A stretch of DNA of 64,000 bases from contig CAVZNR010000045.1 of the NCBI GenBank assembly GCA_963776675.1, positions 1-64,000 on the forward strand. The letters are read 5' to 3'. The translations under genes and the position numbers were made by a program. Source of the stretch: Hyphomicrobium_A sp963776675. Its GTDB lineage: Bacteria > Pseudomonadota > Alphaproteobacteria > Rhizobiales > Hyphomicrobiaceae. The first letter of the stretch is position 1. Every line of letters starts with the position of its first letter. Below, in pieces: positions 50,409 to 59,459 of the stretch. The notes under the pieces were generated by a model that ran no database searches, was not told the origin of the DNA, and worked only from the letters and a program-made list of their open reading frames with translations.

Positions 50409-51510
50409 CTACTTCGTAGAGGCCGTGGCGTCGTGCTTGAAGAACACGTCGACGCGCATGCCCGTGAGCAGCGGCGGCAGACCGTCGAGATCGATGAGAG
50501 CCTCCAGCACCTCCACGTCGTTGGGGCGGCGCGGCCCGCGCGAGGCGATGCGCGGCGCCGACAGCGACTGGGCGATGGAGTTCACCCGGCCCTCGAAGTC
50601 CTGGTCGGGGAAGGCGTCGGCGCGCACGACAACGCGCTGGCCGACGTGGATCTTGGCCGCGTCGCGCTCCTCGACCTCGGCGCGCACCTTGAGCGCGGAG
50701 AGATCGCCGAAGATCAGGAGCGTGTTCTCGGGCGACGGCACGGCAACCTCGCCCTCCTTGGCCATGACGTTGAGCACGCTGCCGTCGGAGGGGGCGCGAA
50801 TGCGCGTCTTCTCGACGGCGAGCTCGGCGGCCGCCAGATTGGCGCGGGCGACGGCAAGCCCCAACTCCACCCGCGTGGGCAGCGGCATGCCGGCCTTGGC
50901 GTTGACGGAGGCGAGGTTGGCGCGCTCGTCGGCGAGCTTCTTCTTGGCCTCATCGAGGTTGGAACGGGCGGTGGTGACGGCCTCTTCCGAGCCGTTGCCG
51001 GCGCGCTTCTCGGCCAGGGCGTCGTCGAAGGCCTGGCGCGCGCCGAACACGGCGCGCTCGGCGGTGGCGACGGAATCTTCCGCGGTGCGACGCTCGTCGG
51101 CGAGGCCGCGGACGCTGTCGTTGTTGCGCTCGCGCTCGCGCACGCTGGCTTCGGCGGTGGCGGCGGCGACCTTGGTGAGCGCGCTCTGCATCGTCGAGAC
51201 GGATCAGCAGATCACCGCCCTTGACGGTGTCGTTGAGCTCGACCGCGATGTCCTCGATGCGCCCGGGCACCTCGGTGGTGATGCGCACCTCGCCGTTCTT
51301 GGGCTCGACCCGACCCGTGGCCGAGGCGGCCCAGGTCGGATAGGACGGCGTGCTCGCCGTCTCGGTGGAGCTGGTCTCATCCGTGCCTGCGAGCTTCTTT
51401 TCCTCGCCGGCGGGCTTCCAGCTGACGCTGTTGACGTAGAACCCGACCGCGATCGCCAGAATGCCGGCGATGCCGAGGGTGACGATGGTGGAGTTGACCT
51501 TCTTAAGCAT
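50409..51510 (-). CDS. ABC exporter membrane fusion protein, DevB type (frameshifted)
   Basis: HlyD-family adaptor for the exporter encoded by the two preceding genes. ATG 51510 starts MLKKVNSTIVTLGIAGILAI, the membrane anchor. The N-terminal frame reads ATGRVEPKNGEVRITTEVPGRIEDIAVELNDTVKGGDLLIRLDD, described in pieces, then loses homology. A +1 shift at about 51188-51200 leads to the second frame (QSALTKVAAATAEASVRERERNNDSV) with a long coiled coil, then VMAKEGEVAVPSPENTLLIFGDLSALKVRAEVEERDAAKI and MRVDVFFK near the C terminus. Combined length about 367 residues is normal for DevB. The start overlaps the devA gene by eight bases. Confidence 0.85.
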
Positions 51511-52252
51511 GGGCCTTCCGTCTCTTGGTAAGATCCGCAATTCCGGGGGCATCTAAGCCTTCCGGCCGGCGCTCCTCGCCGACGATCCGCCCGTCCTCGA
51601 TGCGCACGACCCGGTCCGCATACGACAGCGTACGGGGATCATGCGTCACCGCGAGGACGCAACGGTTCTGCTCTTTTGCAATGCGTGCCAACAGCGCCAT
51701 GACGGCGTGTCCGTTCTCGCCGTCGAGCGCGGCCGTGGGCTCGTCCGCCAGCACGATCGAGGGCGATGAGGCGATGGCGCGCGCCACCGCGACGCGCTGC
51801 TGCTCGCCGCCCGACAGGTTGCCGGGGTAGCTCTTCAGGCGGTAGGCGAGGCCGACGTCGCGCAAGACCTCCTCGGCGCGGTTGGCCGCGGCGAAGCCCT
51901 TCTGCCCGCGCACGTCGAGCGCGATGCGCACGTTCTCCAGCGCGGTCAGCGTGGGGAAGAGGTTGTAGGACTGGAAGATGAAGCCCATGTGCTTGCGCCG
52001 CAGGTTGGCGAGCGCTTCCGGCGACAGGCGGTCGGTGGAGACGCCGGCGACCTTGAGCGTGCCCGAGGTGGGCGTGAGGATGCAGCCGAGGATCGACAGG
52101 AGCGTCGTCTTGCCCGAGCCCGACGGCCCCATCAGCAGGGTGAGCTCGCCGGGAACGAGGGCGAGATCCACGCCCTTCACGGCGCGCACCATGGCGGCGC
52201 CGTGGCCCAGCTCCTTGACGATGTCGATGGCTTCCAGGACAGGTTGCGTCAT
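51503..52252 (-). CDS. ABC exporter ATP-binding protein, DevA type
   Basis: Nucleotide-binding subunit of 249 residues from ATG 52252. Walker A is GPSGSGKTT, the Q-loop segment GFIFQSYNLFPTLTALENVRI, the signature LSGGEQQRVAVARAIA, Walker B IVLADEPTAALD, and the switch His in VTHDPRT. The MacB/LolD-like sequence with a DevC-type partner supports the DevA group. It overlaps devC by four bases (ATGA) at its start and devB at its end, so the three are coupled. Confidence 0.93.
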   Translation of the reverse strand: MTQPVLEAIDIVKELGHGAAMVRAVKGVDLALVPGELTLLMGPSGSGKTTLLSILGCILTPTSGTLKVAGVSTDRLSPEALANLRRKHMGFIFQSYNLFPTLTALENVRIALDVRGQKGFAAANRAEEVLRDVGLAYRLKSYPGNLSGGEQQRVAVARAIASSPSIVLADEPTAALDGENGHAVMALLARIAKEQNRCVLAVTHDPRTLSYADRVVRIEDGRIVGEERRPEGLDAPGIADLTKRRKAHA

Positions 52253-53379
52253 CTGTTGAATACCGTTGCGGGATCGATCTTCGTGACCTTGACGATCGCC
52301 GACAGCGCCGAGATGGCGCACATGCCGACGGTCAGCGTGAACAACCAGAACGCCAGGGCAGGCGTCATGACCATGGGCAGCGCCGTGTTCTTGCTGGCCA
52401 CGAGCACGCCCAGCGCGATGGTGATGCCGAGCAGATACCCGATCACGGCGCTGATACCAGCCTGAGCCAGTATGACCTGATGAATATATCCCGCCGATGA
52501 CCCCAATGCACGCAAGGTCGCAAACTCGCTTAAGTGGTCCTTGGTGCTGGAATATAGGGTCTGGGCGACGATCACGGTGCCTACCAGGATGCCGAGCAGG
52601 GCGCCGCCGATCAGGGCCACGCCGGCGCCGGTGCGGAACAGCCACTGCTTGAGCGAGCGGTCGCGGAACTCCTGCTTGGTCAGCACTTCGGCGCCCTCGA
52701 GCCGCTTTTCGAGGTCGCGGCGCACCTTTTGAACGTCGGCGCCGGGCTGGAGCTGAACCAGGTAGAATGTGGTGGCATCTCCGTTTTCCCCGAGCAGAGC
52801 GCGGGCGCGGTTGAGGGTCGTGTAGGCATAGGGCGACTGGGTGAACGAGCGGATGCCGTCGGTCAGCGCGCGCACGCGCACCCGGCCGGTCTGGATCTGC
52901 GCGGTGTCGCCGAGGCCGTTGATGCCGAGCTCGTTGAGATAGGTCTTATCGACGGCGACGGCCTCGGGCGACTTGATGTCCTGCCACGAGCCTTTGACCA
53001 GATCCCAGGGCTGCAGACCGCCATCCTCGGCATCGCTGCCGACGACGACGACGCGCGAGGAGCCGCCCGCGGGCTTGCGCCACTCGGCGAACTTCACGAC
53101 CAGCGGGATGACCGCCTTGACGCCCGGCGTCGCCAGCGCCTGGTGACGCTCGCGCGGGGTCAGCAGCATGCCGCCGTCCTCGAAGCTCTTGGCTCCGAAG
53201 ATGGTGATGAAGAGATCAGCGTTCGCATGATCGATATTGGCGGTGATGATCTTGCTGGCGCCCAAGTAGAGGCCGAGCTGCACCGCGACCAGCACGATGG
53301 AGAACAAGATGCCCACGAGCGTCACCGCAAGGCGGATGCGGTCATGGAACAGATTGCGAAAGGCAAGCGTCAGGATCAT
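52249..53379 (-). CDS. ABC exporter permease, DevC type (FtsX/MacB-like)
   Basis: Membrane subunit of 376 residues. Four membrane helices in the FtsX order: one after the N terminus (LAVTLVGILFSIVLVAVQLGLYLG), a periplasmic domain of about 190 residues, then three near the C terminus. The block TLYSSTKDHLSEFATLRALGSS and the VILAQAGISAVIGY region are characteristic of DevC proteins, known from the heterocyst glycolipid exporter of cyanobacteria. ATG 53379 begins MILTLAFRNLFHDRIRL, as usual. First gene of devC-devA-devB. Confidence 0.88.
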   Translation of the reverse strand: MILTLAFRNLFHDRIRLAVTLVGILFSIVLVAVQLGLYLGASKIITANIDHANADLFITIFGAKSFEDGGMLLTPRERHQALATPGVKAVIPLVVKFAEWRKPAGGSSRVVVVGSDAEDGGLQPWDLVKGSWQDIKSPEAVAVDKTYLNELGINGLGDTAQIQTGRVRVRALTDGIRSFTQSPYAYTTLNRARALLGENGDATTFYLVQLQPGADVQKVRRDLEKRLEGAEVLTKQEFRDRSLKQWLFRTGAGVALIGGALLGILVGTVIVAQTLYSSTKDHLSEFATLRALGSSAGYIHQVILAQAGISAVIGYLLGITIALGVLVASKNTALPMVMTPALAFWLFTLTVGMCAISALSAIVKVTKIDPATVFNR

Positions 53380-53762
53380 CCGATTTGTTCCGCGGTAATG
53401 ACAGGATCAAGCGCCGATCAAAGCGTCCAGAGGGCGGCCGTGGCGCGCCGCAGTTATCCCTCGATGTTGGCCCCGAGAAGGCACGCTCATGTTTAAGAGA
53501 GGTCTAATTTTCCCGCGAGTGCGACCCATTTGGGAACGAGAAGTGAGGGCGCAACTCACGCAGTGTTAACCGTTCAAAGCTCACAACGGGCTCTCGGAAG
53601 CCGGGAAACGTCCAGGCTCCTCGCAGCTATCGCGGCGGAATGCAAGGGATGCAAGAGGTGGTCCACCTGCAACGAGGCGTGTTTAAGGACCTCCGACCAG
53701 CTTTCGCCGCTTTCAAAGCTTAAGGCCGTCCCGTTCTCTGACACAACATTGGCGATACTACC
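53380..53762. other. 383-base divergent region before devC and the DUF2147 gene
   Basis: No gene is strongly supported. Promoters for both flanking genes must lie here. A short open frame on the plus strand (from TTG 53530) contains CKGCKRWSTC but lacks a ribosome site and runs into the DUF2147 gene in another frame, so it is not annotated. Confidence 0.4.
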
Positions 53763-54473
53763 ATGCGTCATCATCAGCACGCTCCCAAATCTTACATTCC
53801 CTGGCTAACGACCGGGATCGCCGGGTTGTTGCTGGCCGCGACTTCGGGGCTCAGCACTGCCGCTCCCGACACCGGGCCGCCGGCAGAAATGGGCCTGTGG
53901 TTCAACCACTCCGGCAAGGGCGCCGTCGAGATTCGCCCCTGTGCCGAAACCGGACGCGACGCCAACTACTTGTGCGGCTTCATCGTGTGGCTCAAGGACC
54001 CCATGAATAAAAATGGGGAGCCGCTGACCGACGGCTACAACGAGGACCCGAAAAAGCGCACCCGTCCAATCTGCGGCTTGCCGGTGCTGGGCTCCCTGAG
54101 GCCCATGTCCGATGGCAGCTGGGACCTCGGCTGGGTCTACGATCCCGAGCAGGGCAAGTCGTTCGATGCAGCGATCCAGCTTGGCTCTGCCGATCGTCTC
54201 ATTTTGACCGGCTACAAGGGCATCAAGTTCTTCAGCAAGCAGTTCGTGTGGAAGCGGGCACCGGACGATTTGCCGCGCTGCGGTAGCTCTGCTGCAACCC
54301 CCGCACGCGATCACCAGGCCAGCGCCCCGGCCCCAGCCGGTGCCAATACGCGCGCGCCCACGCCGCCGCTGCCAGACAAGGCGTCGCTAGCGAGAGCCTC
54401 GCAGACCGGCGACGTCCTGGTGGCGCCGCGTCCCATCCCGGCCGTGAAGCAGCCGGCCGAGGGTCTGCGCTAG
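53763..54473 (+). CDS. DUF2147 domain exported protein
   Basis: A 236-residue exported protein. Signal peptide at residues about 13-34 (WLTTGIAGLLLAATSGLSTAA). The DUF2147 domain follows: MGLWFNHSGKGAVEIRPC, YLCGFIVWLKDPMNKNG, CGLPVLGSLRP and WDLGWVYDPEQGKSFDAAI, ending GYKGIKFFSKQFVWKR. Cysteines in RPC, LCG and ICG look conserved. The last 60 residues are Ala/Pro-rich and low in complexity, an extension beyond the usual domain. A terminator follows six bases after the stop. Confidence 0.85.
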   Translation: MRHHQHAPKSYIPWLTTGIAGLLLAATSGLSTAAPDTGPPAEMGLWFNHSGKGAVEIRPCAETGRDANYLCGFIVWLKDPMNKNGEPLTDGYNEDPKKRTRPICGLPVLGSLRPMSDGSWDLGWVYDPEQGKSFDAAIQLGSADRLILTGYKGIKFFSKQFVWKRAPDDLPRCGSSAATPARDHQASAPAPAGANTRAPTPPLPDKASLARASQTGDVLVAPRPIPAVKQPAEGLR

Positions 54474-54479
54474 AAACGA

Positions 54480-54503
54480 AACGGCGCGCCGAAGCGCGCC
54501 GTT
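54480..54503. terminator. Terminator hairpin after the DUF2147 gene
   Basis: Perfect 10-base arms AACGGCGCGC and GCGCGCCGTT with a CGAA tetraloop, six bases past the stop at 54473 and 34 before the end of the converging hydrolase gene. T runs are short. Confidence 0.7.
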
Positions 54504-54537
54504 GCAATTCTCAAAGTCGTCGAGGTGACGAGCAGCT

Positions 54538-55413
54538 TTAGTTGCTGCCGGTGTTCTGCGCGTCGGCGGACGGTGCTGCCTGCACAGCATCCTCACGCGC
54601 CATGAGCCGCATGGCGAACTCTTTGACGCGGTCGATCACGATCGGACGCTGCCGATCGAGCGTAACCATGTGATAGCAGTCGTTGAGCACGCAGACCTCG
54701 ACCAGACCCGCCAGCTTCCTCTGCAGAGCGATGGTGTTGGATAGGTCGCTTTGATCGTCGTGGCGCGGATGGAAGATCAGGGCATGCTGCTTCACCTGCC
54801 CGAGCAGTGGCTTCACACTGCGCACAAGCTTGCGGAACTCGAGGACGAGCCCGCCGCCGCGACCGAACATATCCTCGATCGCGTCGTTGCCCCCCTGCAG
54901 GCTCTCCAGGATGAAGGTCCGCAGACGCTCATCCTTGATGCCGTGCGGGTTGCGCGCCTGGAAGTGGAACAGGCGTGCCGCCCACCGATGCTTCACCAGG
55001 CGGAACAGCGAAAAGTACCAAGGGATCGCCCAGCCGTTCGGCCAGATCGTGGGCGAGAACAACATAAGGGCCTGGATCCGCTCCGGCCGCAGCGCCGCGA
55101 GACGCAGCGCCAGCATGGTGCCTGCGGAGACGCCGCCGACGATCATCGTATCGCAGTGCCGCGCCAACTCGTCGTGCGCCTTTTCCAGCGCCGCATACCA
55201 ATCGCGCCAGCTCGACAGCCCCGAAACGTCGGTGCCGCCCGCGAGACCCGGAAGCATGGGACAATAAACCGTGTAGCCACATTGGCCGAGCGCCTGGGCA
55301 ACGAACTTCAGCTCGATCGGTGATCCCCCGAGGCTGTGGACGAGCAACACGCCACGACGCCCCCCGGGAACATAGATACTGCCCCACGCTGTCTTCATTT
55401 TTTCGTTCTTCAT
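54538..55413 (-). CDS. Alpha/beta hydrolase (carboxylesterase-like)
   Basis: A 291-residue alpha/beta hydrolase. The oxyanion segment is VLLVHSLGGSPIEL, the nucleophile elbow is GGVSAGTML (Ser in G-V-S-A-G), the acid is probably the Asp in FHPRHDDQSD and the catalytic His is in CYHMVTLD. This intact triad and VYCPMLPGLAGG resemble Est30-type carboxylesterases. ATG 55413 and ATG 55398 are both possible starts; neither has a strong ribosome site. The C terminus (AVQAAPSADAQNTGSN) is low in complexity. Substrate unknown. Confidence 0.85.
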   Translation of the reverse strand: MKNEKMKTAWGSIYVPGGRRGVLLVHSLGGSPIELKFVAQALGQCGYTVYCPMLPGLAGGTDVSGLSSWRDWYAALEKAHDELARHCDTMIVGGVSAGTMLALRLAALRPERIQALMLFSPTIWPNGWAIPWYFSLFRLVKHRWAARLFHFQARNPHGIKDERLRTFILESLQGGNDAIEDMFGRGGGLVLEFRKLVRSVKPLLGQVKQHALIFHPRHDDQSDLSNTIALQRKLAGLVEVCVLNDCYHMVTLDRQRPIVIDRVKEFAMRLMAREDAVQAAPSADAQNTGSN

Positions 55414-56517
55414 TTTTGCAACTAGACCCGCTCGCTTACTGCTCGAAAACACTCGTTCTCGGTCAAGGGCGAGCCGGTGCAACCCGGCCGCACAGCGCCG
55501 AAGATGAGGCTCAAACCCTCTTTTTTTCGTTTCCTCAGATGGACTTCGATGGAAGGACTTTTAAGCTCGAAACCCTTATTCTTGTATCCACCCCCCGACC
55601 TTGAACCCTGGCCCGGGCCTGTCCCCTTGGGGTGGTAACGCCTCACTGACCAAAACCCGGCTTCGATGCGATAGGGCACCTTGCCGCACAGCGAAGCGCG
55701 ATACTCGAGAAGCCTGAGTGCCCCTTTCATTTCGCCGCTTCGCCTCAACCTGCTGCCGCCAGAACCTGGGGACCGGACGCCGACAGCGGGCGGCCTTCTG
55801 AGAGCGATATTTGGCAAAAGCATGACGTACAACGCATTGCTGTTGCCTCCCCTAGGTCAGATGAATGCGGATCCCGTAGCCCTGGCCGCATGCGCTTGTT
55901 CACAAGTTGGCAACGCTTACAGAGCGAACGCACTGAAATCTCGCCCGTTCCATCGCCATCAATGCTCAGTTTACGCAAAAACCATGCATCGGAAATTATT
56001 GCGCTGCAAACATCGTGAATCTGGGCGATTGTGTTGTGCCGCCGCCACAACCGGAGGCGGATGCGCCTTTTGCGCAACCCCGCCACGGCGCCTCAAGGGC
56101 GCCGGTCACCGTGGTGCCGGGAGACCTAACGCACGCCCGGAAAAGAAGAAATCGGGACGGCCGCGCGCTGAGGGAGAGCTGCGGGTCGCCGAGCCCGAAG
56201 GGCAAATAGGAACAGAGCCGGCGATGTGGACAACCTCCGGCACACGCTTCGCAGAGCGTCCCATTGGAGTGCAGTGCGATGGCACAATGTCGCAGACGCG
56301 GCATTCGCGCACTTTTTCGCACCGATGACGGGATCTGGCACCGGGGTCTGACGCCGGGCTGGCTCCGGGATATGGCACACGGCTCCGGCGTCCCACCCGC
56401 TCTGGCGCCGCCACGAAGCGTCATGCATGGTGCCGCGTCCCGTTTTCGCTCTCCCCAACACGAGAACCGCACGTGCGATCGCTACAGGCCCGGACCGACA
56501 TCCTCGAGCACAGGGCG
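55414..56517. other. 1.1-kb region without a supported gene
   Basis: Open frames here are short, lack ribosome sites and have no recognisable motif. The longest, on the minus strand (55422-55832), contains a Lys/Gly-rich stretch that does not look like a folded protein. A run TTTTTTT is at 55521-55527. The segment 55890-56040 is lower in GC than the rest. I looked for tmRNA, 6S RNA, SRP RNA and RNase P signatures and found none. It could hold an RNA gene or a decayed gene. Confidence 0.45.
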
Positions 56518-57393
56518 ATGACCACGGACGGGCTTCAGGTCGAGGCGACCGTGAGCCCCGACAGTGCCATCGTGGGGACCTTCTACGCCAGCTACGACGA
56601 CGCCTTCGTGCTGCCGAACGAGAAGGAGGCGTATGAAGGTTTCACCACCTGCCTCGCCCTGAATTTAGGAGATGCCTACCAGCGCCTGTCGGCGCTCTAC
56701 GGCGCCTTCCGCGAGGTCGTTCTGGTGGCGCGCGACCCCGCCAGCGGTGCGCTGGTGGGCGGAGCCAATTTCATCGCCTTCCCGCTCCGCGAGGACGCGG
56801 TGCTGTCGATCAACCTCAACTACATCTTCGTCGCCACCGCGCAGCGCCGACGCGGGCACTTCGAGCGTCTCGTCTCAGCCGTGGGCGCGACGGCCGAAGC
56901 CTTGTTCGAGCCTGCGGGCGCGCCGATGCCGCGCTTGATCTTCATCGAGCAAAACGACCCGGTGCAAATGACGCGCGCGGATTATGAGCGCGACACGCAG
57001 CACGCCGGCATCGACCAGATGACGCGCATTCGCCTGTGGACCGCGCTTGGCGCCAAGATCATCGACTTTACCTATGTGCAGCCTCCGCTGTCGTCCGGCC
57101 AGGCACCCGACCACTCCCTCGTTTATGCCGTGCTCGGCGCGCAAGGCGACGCACTCGATGCGTGCCTGCTGCACGCGCACCTGTTGCGCTTTTTCGGCAT
57201 CTCGGTGCTGAAAGGCGGCGATCCTCTTGCCGACGGCGTGGCCGGCCCACAGCTGTCAGAGCTGGCGCGGTGCTGCGACCGAAACGGCGCCATTCCACTG
57301 TTGACGGCGGCGGACCTGCCCTCGCAAATGCAGGGAGATCCCGGCACCGGGTTCCGGACGTCGCTCAGGGAGCTCATCAAGGCGAACGCGTAG
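56518..57393 (+). CDS. GNAT-like hypothetical protein
   Basis: A 291-residue protein from ATG 56518; GTG 56473 would add 15 residues. The middle part looks like a GNAT fold: REVVLVARDPASGALVGGANF as a beta hairpin, LSINLNYIFVATAQRRRGHFERLV as the acetyl-CoA-binding strand and helix (R-R-R-G-H in place of the usual R-x-x-G-x-G), then PRLIFIEQNDP. The C-terminal third (LRFFGISVLKGGDPL onwards) is not GNAT-like. No named family recognised. It lies 28 bases before the 622-residue membrane protein gene, so the two are probably co-transcribed. Confidence 0.65.
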   Translation: MTTDGLQVEATVSPDSAIVGTFYASYDDAFVLPNEKEAYEGFTTCLALNLGDAYQRLSALYGAFREVVLVARDPASGALVGGANFIAFPLREDAVLSINLNYIFVATAQRRRGHFERLVSAVGATAEALFEPAGAPMPRLIFIEQNDPVQMTRADYERDTQHAGIDQMTRIRLWTALGAKIIDFTYVQPPLSSGQAPDHSLVYAVLGAQGDALDACLLHAHLLRFFGISVLKGGDPLADGVAGPQLSELARCCDRNGAIPLLTAADLPSQMQGDPGTGFRTSLRELIKANA

Positions 57394-57421
57394 GCCAAGC
57401 TACGGCGAGTGGGGGAGTTCG

Positions 57422-59290
57422 GTGACTGGGGTACATAGCGTAGACGCTCGGCCGGAGACGCCCGAGTGGGACCGGTGCGAGGACAAGACGCTCTACTGGA
57501 CGCTGTCGCTGCACATCGACCGCAGTCGCCTGCCCGAGCGCTTCCATGCGCAATTCCACCCCGGCAACAAGCACGTCGTGCAAAAGCGCTACCGCGAAAC
57601 CATCGCCCTGCGCGACGCCATCGAACCTCTGTTCAACGACATCGCCGATCGCGAGCGGCTGTCCGAGGTCGGGGACTATCTGCTCGATGTACCGGGCGCC
57701 CGCCAGGGCGAATGGATCGAGATCTCCATCCCCGACGTGGTGGAATGGACCACCGAGGGCACCCACTTTGTCGCCGACCTCGGCCGCCAGGAGCCGCGGC
57801 TCGTTCGGTGCCGCCGGTTCTGGTACGTGCACATGAACGGCTCGCTGTCCTACCACGCCTCGTTCAGCCTCAAGTACGATCACACGCCGGCCGACTTCTA
57901 CTTCATATCGCTGCTGCAGAAGATCCTGGCCCCGAAGGAGTTCACCGCCAGCGCGGCCCCCGGCGAGGCCGCGCCATCGACGATCACCGTCAACGACACG
58001 GCGACGGGGATCTTCCCCCTCGACAAGGTGCTCGTGCACCAGCCCGGCGACGGGGAGAGCCGAGCCGCGGCGCCCTCGCCGTTCTGGCACTACATCGCCG
58101 CCCGCTTCGACGCCGATGCCAAGGACCTGCTCGGGGCATTCGGCGTCTTGATCAAGGACGCGCGCGGCCGCCCCACCACCGAGCTCTTCCGCACCCTCAT
58201 CGTCTCCGATCCCTTCATCGAGGTGCCCGACCTCAAGATGCCGCGCGCGCGGGTGGTGTTCCTGTTCGACGACAAGACGTTCTTCCGCTACCTGCTGCCG
58301 CTGCCGGCGGACGACGGGCGGCGGCTGTCGCGGCGCGATTTCGTGAAGGACGAGTACTACGACTGCTTCAAGGAGTGGATCCAGCGCCAGCAGGAGGAGG
58401 CCAAGAGCCAGGGCCACAACACCGTGCGGCTGACGCAGGCGTATCTGCAGGAGGTGGTCGAGGTGGTGCCGCAGCAGATGCGCTACCTGTTCCTGTCGGG
58501 CTTCATCCAGAACATCGTCGACTTCATGAACCAGGACGCCTCGGAGGTGCTCGACAGCACCGACCCCGTCTATCCCGCGACCCTGGAGCAGGAAGAGGAA
58601 AGCTTCTTCCTCAGGTACGCGAGCCAGCGCTCCATCATCCAGTTCGTCCCGGGCTCACGCAGCCTGAACACCGGCAACGATTTCATCGGAACCTGCCCCT
58701 ACGTCTTCCTCGTGCACGTGCTCGCCATGCACAACGAGTTCCTGGTGCGCGACTACGAGCGCCAGACGGAGGCGCTGACGCTCGACATTGAGAGGTACAA
58801 CGCCACCTCGCGGCTGAGCCGCGCCGCCGACCGCTTCTATGCGTTCCGCACCGGCGACTACACCCGCTACCAGAAGCACAAGTACGCCAACGTGTTCCGC
58901 TACGACACCGAGCGCGACCTGTTCGAGGCGGTGGAGGCGCGCCGCGGCACCCACCGCAAGGATGCCTACCTCGACACCATCGTCACCAATCTCGAGGCGC
59001 AGACGCGGGACCTGGAGGGGCGGCTGCGCTCCAAGGTCGATCGCCAGTTCAGCCTGCTGCTGGGCGCCGTCGGCGTCTTCTCGGTGTTGCAGGTGCTCTA
59101 TCAGGTGCTCGACATCTCCACGCGCGGCGTCGACAAAGTGTCGAGCCAGCCCATCGACATGATCGACTTCACCGACTTCGGCACCGCGCACGCGCTCGCC
59201 AAGTATCTGTTTCTTTCGACGGCAGGATTCCTGGTCGTGACCATCATCCTGACGCTGTGGATCGTGCGCCAGCTGCTGCTGCGGCGGTGA
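57422..59290 (+). CDS. Uncharacterised 622-residue protein with two C-terminal membrane helices
   Basis: Starts at GTG 57422 behind GGGGGA. About 540 soluble residues precede two membrane helices at about 543-561 (LLLGAVGVFSVLQVLYQVL) and 595-615 (LSTAGFLVVTIILTLWIV), joined by about 33 residues. The region before the first helix is helical and charged (RDYERQTEALTLDIERYN, DTIVTNLEAQTRDLEGRLRSKVDRQF), likely a coiled coil. This overall plan resembles CorA-type proteins, but the GMN pore motif is absent. The N-terminal half has many aromatic residues (FWYVHMNGSLSYHASFSLKYD). No family name is offered. It follows the GNAT-like gene closely. Confidence 0.75.
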   Translation: MTGVHSVDARPETPEWDRCEDKTLYWTLSLHIDRSRLPERFHAQFHPGNKHVVQKRYRETIALRDAIEPLFNDIADRERLSEVGDYLLDVPGARQGEWIEISIPDVVEWTTEGTHFVADLGRQEPRLVRCRRFWYVHMNGSLSYHASFSLKYDHTPADFYFISLLQKILAPKEFTASAAPGEAAPSTITVNDTATGIFPLDKVLVHQPGDGESRAAAPSPFWHYIAARFDADAKDLLGAFGVLIKDARGRPTTELFRTLIVSDPFIEVPDLKMPRARVVFLFDDKTFFRYLLPLPADDGRRLSRRDFVKDEYYDCFKEWIQRQQEEAKSQGHNTVRLTQAYLQEVVEVVPQQMRYLFLSGFIQNIVDFMNQDASEVLDSTDPVYPATLEQEEESFFLRYASQRSIIQFVPGSRSLNTGNDFIGTCPYVFLVHVLAMHNEFLVRDYERQTEALTLDIERYNATSRLSRAADRFYAFRTGDYTRYQKHKYANVFRYDTERDLFEAVEARRGTHRKDAYLDTIVTNLEAQTRDLEGRLRSKVDRQFSLLLGAVGVFSVLQVLYQVLDISTRGVDKVSSQPIDMIDFTDFGTAHALAKYLFLSTAGFLVVTIILTLWIVRQLLLRR

Positions 59291-59374
59291 GGCAACCGTA
59301 GGGGTGCGTCGCGCGTTGTCGGGTAGGGCCGGCAGGTCCGAAGCGCGGCCACGCTACGAGCGCAATCGACACTA

Positions 59375-59380
59375 TATAAT
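59375..59380 (+). promoter_or_regulatory. Perfect -10 element TATAAT
   Basis: TATAAT about 80 bases ahead of the GTG at 59460, in a 169-base gap. No good -35 is seen at 16-18 bases upstream. It suggests that the 594-residue gene can have its own promoter. Confidence 0.4.
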
Positions 59381-59459
59381 CGAGATGATTAAATGGTCCG
59401 GCAGGCGCCCGCACCCGCGGGCCCACCGGCACGACCAAGAAAGGCCCAGTTAGTCTCAG

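Noticed and set aside
53530..53808. Short plus-strand frame with CKGCKRWSTC-type cysteines
   Set aside because: TTG start without ribosome site, overlaps the DUF2147 start in another frame, and no family match that I recognise.
55422..55832. 136-codon minus-strand frame upstream of the hydrolase gene
   Set aside because: No motif, no ribosome site, odd Lys/Gly-rich stretch; more likely non-coding.
55550..55850. Possible structural RNA (tmRNA, 6S, SRP or RNase P)
   Set aside because: I looked for the conserved cores of these RNAs on both strands and found none. Without a covariance search I do not call it.
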